A stretch of 39,783 bases of DNA from Coriobacteriales bacterium. Lineage in GTDB: Bacteria > Actinomycetota > Coriobacteriia > Coriobacteriales > UMGS124. Below the pieces are notes generated by a model. That model saw nothing but the letters and a program-made list of their open reading frames with translations. It had not been told where the DNA came from and searched no databases. The stretch's first letter is position 1, and every line of letters starts with the position of its first letter. A program made the translations under genes and the position numbers. The stretch is from positions 1 through 39,783 of the forward strand of contig JAFWFL010000063.1 of the NCBI GenBank assembly GCA_017515595.1, written 5' to 3'. Below, piece after piece: positions 34,587 through 39,783 of this stretch.

Positions 34587-34614
34587 AAAAAGGGCTCCCG
34601 AGGGAGCCCTTTTT
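34587..34614. terminator. Bidirectional terminator between the permease and Tat flavoprotein genes
   Basis: Arms of 13 bases (34587-34599, 34602-34614) start with five A and end with five T around a GC stem, with a two-base spacer. It serves both convergent genes. Confidence 0.92.
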
Positions 34615-34635
34615 ATTATGGAAAGCTTTTAAATC

Positions 34636-36066
34636 TTATGCAAGATCCTCAACGATGTTGGTACCGACAATCATGCCGGATGCGGCAGCGGGGACAATGT
34701 CCTCGGTGCAAGCTGTGCAGCCGCAGGCATAGAGATGAGGAATGGGATTGCCTTCAGCGTCGAGAACCTCAAAGCGGATGCTTACATTGAGGCCACCGCA
34801 GCTCTTGTAACGTACGGGGACGTTGCGAATCCAGTAGTACGGAGGCTGGAGCTCCTGGAGGAAGAGCTTACGGCCAAACGGATCCTCGGCACCTTCGCAG
34901 ATGGCCTTCCAGTCATCGAATGCAGCCTGGAGGTACTCGGGATGAATGCCGGTGCCCTCAGCAAGCTCTTCAAAGGTATTGGCGGTCATGATAACGTCCT
35001 GAGCATGCTTCAAGAGCTCCTGGTCAACGCCGTTCATGGCAACATCGTCAAAGATGGTGTACCACTCGTGATAACCGTTGGCAAGTGCGCCGGTTGCAGC
35101 ATTGTGAACTGCGGTCTCGCAGTAGAAACGCTTGCCGTTGGGGAGAAGGCCAAGAATAGGATAGTGAACGCCGAGCATATGACCGGCCTCATAGCGCGGG
35201 TTGAGGTTGCCCGGAGCCTTCATGCCTGAGAGAGTACCGCCAATAGCAAGACCGGCCTTAATGCCGTCGCCCTTGCGGCCGCTTACAATGTTGCCAAGAT
35301 CTGCATGCTCGGGAGCATACTCGGTTACCCACTCCTGGTTGGAGACATAACCACCGGTAGCAAGAACAACGGTTCCTGCAGCGATGTCAACAATCTCGCC
35401 GGCCTTGGAGAGGAAGCGTGCGCCGCAAAGCTCGCCGTTGCCGTCTACAATGAGGGTCTGAAGGGTGTGGTCAAAGAGGTATGTAGCGCCGGCTTCCTGG
35501 ACCTTCTCGTCAATGAGTTCAAAGAGAGAATACATGGTGCAAATGCCGTCACGCGGGAAGAATGCCTGCTGATACGGGCCTTCCATCTTGGGCTGGAACT
35601 CATAACCCCAGTCATAGTGCATAAGGTCGAGCCATTTACCTGCCCACTCCTGCTGGAGGCAAACCCTGTCAAGGGAATCCTCGTCAGGATAATAAGGAGC
35701 AAACTTGGTGCGAATCTCCTCGATGGTTGAGTACTTCTCGGGACGCTCTTCCTGGGTAAGGCGGGCGGTCGAGACCATCATGCAGGCAGCGCTGTAAATT
35801 GCGTCGCCGCCGTAGAAGCCGTTCTGGTCAACAATCAATACCTCATGACCGGCATTGGCAATTTCCCAAGCAGCCATCATGCCCGAGAGACCTGCACCAA
35901 TAACAAGTACCTCAACTTCCTGGGCAATGTTAACGTCTGCGTTGCCCAAAGCAAAAGCCTGCGCCTTTGCCTCATCAGCAAGAGCGGTAGTACCGGCAGC
36001 GATAGCAGCGCCTGCACCGGCAACACTAAGAGCCTTCATGAACTGACGACGGTTCATACTTTGCAT
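34636..36066 (-). CDS. Tat-exported FAD-dependent reductase, fumarate-reductase-like
   Basis: A 476-residue exported flavoprotein that should reduce a small organic acceptor. The twin-arginine signal is NRRQFMKAL (Arg6-Arg7), with a hydrophobic stretch and a probable cleavage after ALADEAKA. FAD binding is by VLVIGAGLSGMMAAWEI (about residues 53-69) and VVLATGGY. The C-terminal SCGGLNVSIRFEVLDAEG and PHLYACG match the flavocytochrome c type fold, but the usual HGANRLGG loop is replaced by TEDIVPAAASGM, so fumarate is doubtful. No CxxCH heme motif is present, so electrons must come from a separate donor. The ATG at 36066 follows GGAGG at eight bases. It is divergent from the membrane LuxR regulator at 36622, a common arrangement for such reductases, suggesting regulation by it. 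Confidence 0.9.
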   Translation of the reverse strand: MQSMNRRQFMKALSVAGAGAAIAAGTTALADEAKAQAFALGNADVNIAQEVEVLVIGAGLSGMMAAWEIANAGHEVLIVDQNGFYGGDAIYSAACMMVSTARLTQEERPEKYSTIEEIRTKFAPYYPDEDSLDRVCLQQEWAGKWLDLMHYDWGYEFQPKMEGPYQQAFFPRDGICTMYSLFELIDEKVQEAGATYLFDHTLQTLIVDGNGELCGARFLSKAGEIVDIAAGTVVLATGGYVSNQEWVTEYAPEHADLGNIVSGRKGDGIKAGLAIGGTLSGMKAPGNLNPRYEAGHMLGVHYPILGLLPNGKRFYCETAVHNAATGALANGYHEWYTIFDDVAMNGVDQELLKHAQDVIMTANTFEELAEGTGIHPEYLQAAFDDWKAICEGAEDPFGRKLFLQELQPPYYWIRNVPVRYKSCGGLNVSIRFEVLDAEGNPIPHLYACGCTACTEDIVPAAASGMIVGTNIVEDLA

Positions 36067-36170
36067 AACCAAATCCTCCTTGTTAGATAGACGTGCGTTT
36101 GCACGGGTACACGCACTCTATATGGAGCGGCCACACGTGCGATAACGCGCTCGGCGGCCGCATGCGTGAC

Positions 36171-36198
36171 GTGTACCAAACCAAGACATTTTGTACAC
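36171..36198. promoter_or_regulatory. Operator-like inverted repeat upstream of the Tat flavoprotein
   Basis: GTGTACCAAA (36171-36180) and TTTTGTACAC (36189-36198) are ten-base arms with one mismatch, about 105 bases before the flavoprotein start. The core GTAC also appears in the repeat upstream of the other Tat flavoprotein at 10203-10223. Confidence 0.45.
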
Positions 36199-36354
36199 CC
36201 AAACACACGCTGTTGACTAGAATGAGTGCGCGGTAAAGTTGGTAACAAGCTGAGGTATTCATGAGGTAGAGGTGTAGTAGACAGTGTGTCTAACTGGGGT
36301 TTTGAGATAGAGGTGGCTGAGTTTCTACTTGAGGTATTTGGGAACGTGACTCAC

Positions 36355-36439
36355 TCTGCTTAAGATTCAAGGATACGGTTGCTTGGAAGGTCCCGTCTGC
36401 TTCAGATTTAAGCAACCGTATCCTTGGATCTTAAGCAGA
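36355..36439. repeat. Large inverted repeat in the 555-base divergent intergenic region
   Basis: Thirty-base arms (36355-36384, 36410-36439) differ at one position, which becomes a G-U pair in RNA. The 25-base loop contains TCTGCTTCAGATT, a near copy of the arm start TCTGCTTAAGATT. No T-tract follows in either direction, so it is not a terminator. The rest of the 36067-36621 gap holds no gene. Confidence 0.85.
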
Positions 36440-36543
36440 TAGAGGGCGCCAGCAGACATAAACAGGTACTATGTCCCATCCTGCTTCACCCTTGCAAACA
36501 GAAAAGCATATTGAGCAATTACCGATAAGTATAAGACTACATT

Positions 36544-36571
36544 TTGACAACGGTTTCGAGTACGCTATAGT
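36544..36571 (+). promoter_or_regulatory. Promoter of the LuxR regulator gene
   Basis: TTGACA (36544-36549, perfect -35) and TATAGT (36566-36571) are 16 bases apart, 50 bases before the ATG. It is the best promoter match in the window. Confidence 0.7.
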
Positions 36572-36621
36572 ATGTTCATAACAGATGAAGGTATACTGTG
36601 TGATAAGAAAGGCGCAATGTG

Positions 36622-38145
36622 ATGGAGCACGTTTTGCAGCGAACAACGGTATCTGCGCGTACCCATTGGGACATTGCGTCTTTGGTGCTCTGTACTTTAG
36701 GTATAGGTTGTTACCTGGGATGGCATTTTGTTGATATTTCTCCCACATTATTTGTGCAGCCCCAGCAGTTTATTTCTGAGCTTTTGAGCACCTGGTCCTA
36801 TGCATATGTTGCGCTTACCGTGGTTGTGTATGTGCTTTTGGCTTATGCATCTTTGAGACATGGATTTTTGGGAGCATCAAAACGCTTTGTGATACTTACT
36901 TCGCTTATCGTTACCCTGGGCTTGGCTCTCATGTACATCTGTGGTTGGGGTCTTGCTGAGCCGTTTGGGGCAGGGGCTGTTGCGGGCAAACTGCTAGCGG
37001 GATTTGGTGTAGTACAGCTTGTGCTTTGGGGAGAAGTTCTTGCACATGTAAAGGTATCGCACATGCTCGCCGTAGTTGCGGGCGGGTACTGCATCTCGTT
37101 CTGTATTTGCTTGTTGATTGCAAATCTCGAGCCGCTTACTGCCATGATATTCAGATGCGTCTTGCCGCTTTGCTCGGGAGCGCTTATGCTTGCCTGTCAT
37201 AGCAGCGCTTTTGAAATAACGGCAGTTCCGGTCTCTGATGAACTCGAAGAAACGACAATCGATCGCGACGAGCAAAAGTTTTCACTGCGAAGCATCCCAT
37301 GGCGCGTGCTTTTGGGAATTGGCATCTTTGGTGCGATGATCACTATCCTCAATCACTTATCAGAGTCTAAAAGTGATGTTTCAACCGAGGTTTATACGCT
37401 TATTGCAGGAGTTGCGGTCTCTGGGATTATTGTATGTGTAGCGGTTGTACGGCGCTCAAAGCCCCTTGATTTTGGCATGCTTTACCGGCTCTTAACTCCG
37501 CTTTTAATTGGCGCTGTACTATTGACGCTTGTTTTACAGGAGGGATTCCAGCGCTACGAAGCTCTCGCCATTGGTTGTGCATGGGTATTCTTCCGCATTT
37601 TTACCTGGACTATGTGGGGACGCGTTGCTGCGCCAAACCCGTCGCGAGGCGCTTGCGTTTTTGCGCTTGGTGCGCTGGTTATGAGTCTTTGCAGTACATT
37701 GGCTGAGATCATTTGCTTGTTCATTGATTTCAGAGCAACTCCTTTGGCGGTATCCATTGCGGTAATTATTCTGTGTGCGGTGGTAACCTCAGCGCTTATT
37801 ATGAATGAATCAAGCTTGGCTGGATTTGCTCCTGCAGGAGTGCAGGTGCCTCTCCAAGATACAGGAGAGCAACCGGCTGCTGCTCCCGTTGAGTCTGCAA
37901 AGCTTGATTTGTCATCAATTACCGCTGTTGATGTTGCGCACGCACTCCAGGACAAAGGTCTTTCTGAGCGTGAAGCTGAGGTAGCGCTGTTGGTTCTTCA
38001 AGGTAAGAACAATAGCCAAATTGCAAGCGAGGCCTGTATTGCCCAAAGTACGCTCCGCACGCATCTGCGTAATATTTATGCAAAGCTTGATGTTCATAGC
38101 CGCACTGAGCTTGTGGATCTTCTCGTCCAAAAGCTTGGTATCTAA
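36622..38145 (+). CDS. LuxR-family regulator with N-terminal multi-pass membrane domain
   Basis: A 507-residue protein. Residues 15-400 hold about ten to twelve hydrophobic helices in two halves separated by a polar stretch (about 195-225). The last 65 residues are a LuxR/GerE helix-turn-helix: LSEREAEVALLVLQGKNNSQ, IASEACIAQSTLRTHLRNIY and AKLDVHSRTELVDLL. This layout is common and often multi-copy in Eggerthellaceae, usually beside reductase or transporter genes, and suggests a membrane sensor that binds DNA directly. It is divergent from the Tat flavoprotein gene. The ATG at 36622 has GAAAGG nine bases upstream; a GTG one codon earlier is an equally possible start. The methyltransferase follows after 18 bases. 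Confidence 0.9.
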   Translation: MEHVLQRTTVSARTHWDIASLVLCTLGIGCYLGWHFVDISPTLFVQPQQFISELLSTWSYAYVALTVVVYVLLAYASLRHGFLGASKRFVILTSLIVTLGLALMYICGWGLAEPFGAGAVAGKLLAGFGVVQLVLWGEVLAHVKVSHMLAVVAGGYCISFCICLLIANLEPLTAMIFRCVLPLCSGALMLACHSSAFEITAVPVSDELEETTIDRDEQKFSLRSIPWRVLLGIGIFGAMITILNHLSESKSDVSTEVYTLIAGVAVSGIIVCVAVVRRSKPLDFGMLYRLLTPLLIGAVLLTLVLQEGFQRYEALAIGCAWVFFRIFTWTMWGRVAAPNPSRGACVFALGALVMSLCSTLAEIICLFIDFRATPLAVSIAVIILCAVVTSALIMNESSLAGFAPAGVQVPLQDTGEQPAAAPVESAKLDLSSITAVDVAHALQDKGLSEREAEVALLVLQGKNNSQIASEACIAQSTLRTHLRNIYAKLDVHSRTELVDLLVQKLGI

Positions 38146-38163
38146 AAGGAGAAGGCAAGACCT

Positions 38164-38964
38164 ATGGATCTCGAACAGCTCAGCCGTGAATGGACCATAC
38201 AGGCGGGTGATACCGAGGCCCGCATTGCAGCTTGGGACAGCACAGCCCAAGACTACCTCTATAAACAAAAGCATAACTTCACTGATGATCCCTTTTTGCA
38301 TTTTGTTGCCCAGGAGGTTGGTCTTACCCGCGAAATGCGTACGCTCGACATAGGCTGCGGAGCCGGTGCATACTCCGTAGCATTGGCAACAAGAGTGGGA
38401 GAAGCTCATGGCGTAGACTTTTCTCCCGGCATGATCAAAGCAGGAATGGACTATATCGAAGCGCATCATATTGATAACGTGAAGCTCTGGGTATGTGACT
38501 GGCACAACTGCGACAGCCGGGAGTTTCAAGGTAAGTATGACCTTGTTTTTGCGCGAACGACTCCGGCTATTGGTGACCTTGGAACCTTACAAAAGATGAT
38601 AGCCGCCTCAAAGGCGCACTGCTTCTATTGCACAATTGCCAACAGGCAGGACAGGGTATTTGATGAATGCATGCGCATTGCCGGAGTTCAAAAGCATAAC
38701 AGGAACCAAAAGATTGCTTATATACTCGAAGCGCTGAACCTTATGGGTTATTCTCCGCAAGTTAAAGATATTGGCACCGTTTGGCAGCACACAAAATCGC
38801 TTGAAGACACAACAACCTGGTTCTTAGGAAGACTCCAAATGGACGCCGCCATAAGCGAAGAAGCTCAAAACGATGTGAAAGAATACCTGAGCTCCATAAG
38901 CACAAATGGTACGGTATATGAGCACATAACCACAACGCTCACCAACATCTACTGGCATGTATAA
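38164..38964 (+). CDS. Class I SAM-dependent methyltransferase
   Basis: A 266-residue methyltransferase with the SAM-binding motif I TLDIGCGAGAYSVALA (about residues 60-75), the acidic end of strand 2 in HGVDFSPGMI, and post-motif YDLVFARTTP. The family is broad (Methyltransf_11/25-like) and substrate cannot be read. AAGGAGAAGG ends about ten bases before the ATG. It lies 18 bases after the LuxR gene and is likely co-transcribed, which could link it to the same respiratory function, for instance methylation of a cofactor or substrate. That link is inference only. Confidence 0.88.
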   Translation: MDLEQLSREWTIQAGDTEARIAAWDSTAQDYLYKQKHNFTDDPFLHFVAQEVGLTREMRTLDIGCGAGAYSVALATRVGEAHGVDFSPGMIKAGMDYIEAHHIDNVKLWVCDWHNCDSREFQGKYDLVFARTTPAIGDLGTLQKMIAASKAHCFYCTIANRQDRVFDECMRIAGVQKHNRNQKIAYILEALNLMGYSPQVKDIGTVWQHTKSLEDTTTWFLGRLQMDAAISEEAQNDVKEYLSSISTNGTVYEHITTTLTNIYWHV

Positions 38965-38972
38965 ATAAAAGC

Positions 38973-39012
38973 AAAGCGGCTGGTTGCCCCTTTTGAGAAA
39001 ACCCAGCGCTTT
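38973..39012. terminator. Imperfect bidirectional terminator
   Basis: AAAGCG..CTGG..TT (38973-38985) pairs with AA..CCAG..CGCTTT (39000-39012), with small bulges, between the convergent methyltransferase and NUDIX genes. Confidence 0.5.
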
Positions 39013-39020
39013 ATTGTTAA

Positions 39021-39533
39021 TCAGCGGTCTCCCTCAGTTATTTTAGCTGTATTTGGGCGATCGTCATAAACTCTGTGTTTTATGCTCTTGTCGTTTATAT
39101 CCAGGTCTGTTCTGAAGAATTCCGGGTAAATGGTTTTTGGCTCATTGGGAGAAACCCATTCCAAATACTCCTTATGGTCATCCTCCGTAAAGCTGTAACA
39201 AACCGGTTCAAAATCCTTTGGCATCTTCATATAGAAGAAAAAGGCAAGTTCATAGACCTCTTTGCCAAGCTTCTCTTGTTCATCAGCAATGAAATAGTTC
39301 TCGAGCACAAAGCCCAGATGGTCAATATCCATCCGGACCCCGGTCTCTTCATATACCTCGCGGACAACCGCTTCTTGTGCTGTTTCGCCAAATTTGATGC
39401 GTCCTCCCACGGAGTAATAGTAATCATTTTTGTCATTCCGGACCATAAGAAAATGGCCGTCTTTGAGAATAATGGCTCCAACTCGAATATTAAGAATTCC
39501 TTCCCCGCAAGGAACACACATATCCTGGTTCAT
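39021..39533 (-). CDS. NUDIX hydrolase
   Basis: Hydrolyses a nucleoside diphosphate linked to another moiety. The complete NUDIX box (Gx5Ex7REUXEExGU) is seen from GGRIKFGE to REVYEETGV, with the metal-binding REVYEE at its end. 170 residues. The ATG at 39533 is chosen because AAGGA lies ten bases upstream and the NUDIX fold begins soon after (ILNIRVGAIILKDG); the frame continues upstream for 35 further codons without family resemblance. Substrate unknown; housecleaning of damaged nucleotides or turnover of a CDP-alcohol are possible. It is the last gene before the repeats at the window end. Confidence 0.9.
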   Translation of the reverse strand: MNQDMCVPCGEGILNIRVGAIILKDGHFLMVRNDKNDYYYSVGGRIKFGETAQEAVVREVYEETGVRMDIDHLGFVLENYFIADEQEKLGKEVYELAFFFYMKMPKDFEPVCYSFTEDDHKEYLEWVSPNEPKTIYPEFFRTDLDINDKSIKHRVYDDRPNTAKITEGDR

Positions 39534-39633
39534 TTCGCAAAATTCCTTTTCATCATACGCATTGAGGATCGACTGACTGCAAGCAGGGAAAATCATTATA
39601 AATACAATCCGCTCAGATTCAAGATGTTGACAG

Positions 39634-39783
39634 CGCAAAGGTGTCGATCAGTTGTCCCAGAGACGAGAGCCTCGGGCTTCCCGGTCAGGGGCTGGTGGCA
39701 AAAAGGTGACGATCGGTTGTCTTGAAGCCAGAATTTTCCCTTTCGGACAAGTGTAAATGGCAAAAAGGTGAGGATTCGTTGTC
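39634..39783. mobile_element. Tandem repeats resembling the end of an IS21-like insertion sequence (cut by window)
   Basis: A motif ending AAAGGTGNNGATNNGTTGTC appears three times: 39634-39656, 39696-39721 and 39758-39783, spaced 62-65 bases. Two copies begin TGGCAAAAAGGTGA. Multiple short terminal repeats are typical of IS21-family ends. No transposase is visible, because the window stops here. Confidence 0.45.

Noticed and set aside
39075-39725. 216-codon plus-strand frame over the NUDIX gene
   Set aside because: The opposite strand encodes a complete NUDIX box with a proper ribosome site; this frame has no recognisable domain.
1-39783. CRISPR array, tRNA or rRNA genes
   Set aside because: I saw no regularly spaced repeat array and no cloverleaf or rRNA-like sequence; the only tandem repeats are the three copies at the right edge, which lack CRISPR spacing and palindromic repeats.

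Overview
The window looks like a chromosomal segment of an anaerobic actinobacterium of the class Coriobacteriia, most likely family Eggerthellaceae. This rests on three things: two Tat-exported FAD-dependent 'fumarate reductase-like' flavoproteins, a LuxR-type regulator whose N-terminal half is a multi-pass membrane domain and which is divergent from one of them, and moderate GC with mixed ATG/GTG/TTG starts. The genus is not established. I saw no tRNA, rRNA or CRISPR array.

Layout. 0.2-2.3 kb (-): class A penicillin-binding protein. 2.5-5.9 kb (+): tyrS, then a DHA2-type MFS exporter fused to a CBS-domain pair, preceded by two tandem hairpins. 6.1-10.1 kb (+): nagA, a LicC-like nucleotidyltransferase and a LicC-LicA fusion, i.e. 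genes that would make CDP-choline. 10.3-12.8 kb (+): Tat-exported FrdA-like flavoprotein plus an FrdB-like iron-sulfur protein without a membrane anchor gene. 12.9-19.8 kb (-): a tightly coupled operon of an IspD/TarI-like cytidylyltransferase, a GatD-like polyol-phosphate dehydrogenase, a GatZ/KbaZ-like protein and a 1259-residue protein with four LicD-like modules, of which only the last keeps the catalytic Asp cluster. 20.0-24.4 kb (+): an ornithine cyclodeaminase-family protein, a large LicD protein and a small degenerate LicD-like protein. 24.4-27.9 kb (-): a mirror-image, paralogous large LicD plus small degenerate LicD pair. 28.3-29.5 kb (+): a membrane acyltransferase (family 3) whose 3' end overlaps a relic of a further small LicD-like gene. 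29.6-34.6 kb (+): fumC, a malic enzyme, a GNAT acetyltransferase and an APC permease. 34.6-36.1 kb (-): second Tat flavoprotein. 36.6-39.0 kb (+): the LuxR regulator and a methyltransferase. 39.0-39.5 kb (-): a NUDIX hydrolase. The last 150 bases hold tandem repeats resembling a transposon terminus.

How it may work together. The most interesting region is the LicD locus (about 12.9-29.5 kb), with the CDP-choline genes nearby. LicD-family enzymes move a phospho-alcohol (phosphocholine, or ribitol phosphate in the fukutin/FKRP branch) from a CDP donor onto a glycan. Here the gene neighbourhood could supply two kinds of donor: CDP-choline (LicC/LicA) and a CDP-polyol (dehydrogenase plus cytidylyltransferase, with the GatZ-like protein upstream in metabolism). 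It would then use three catalytically competent LicD enzymes accompanied by several catalytically dead LicD modules. I propose it as a cell-surface glycan phospho-decoration system. Donor, acceptor and the role of the dead modules are inference. The respiratory genes (two Tat flavoproteins, fumarase, malic enzyme) suggest anaerobic respiration with small organic acceptors.
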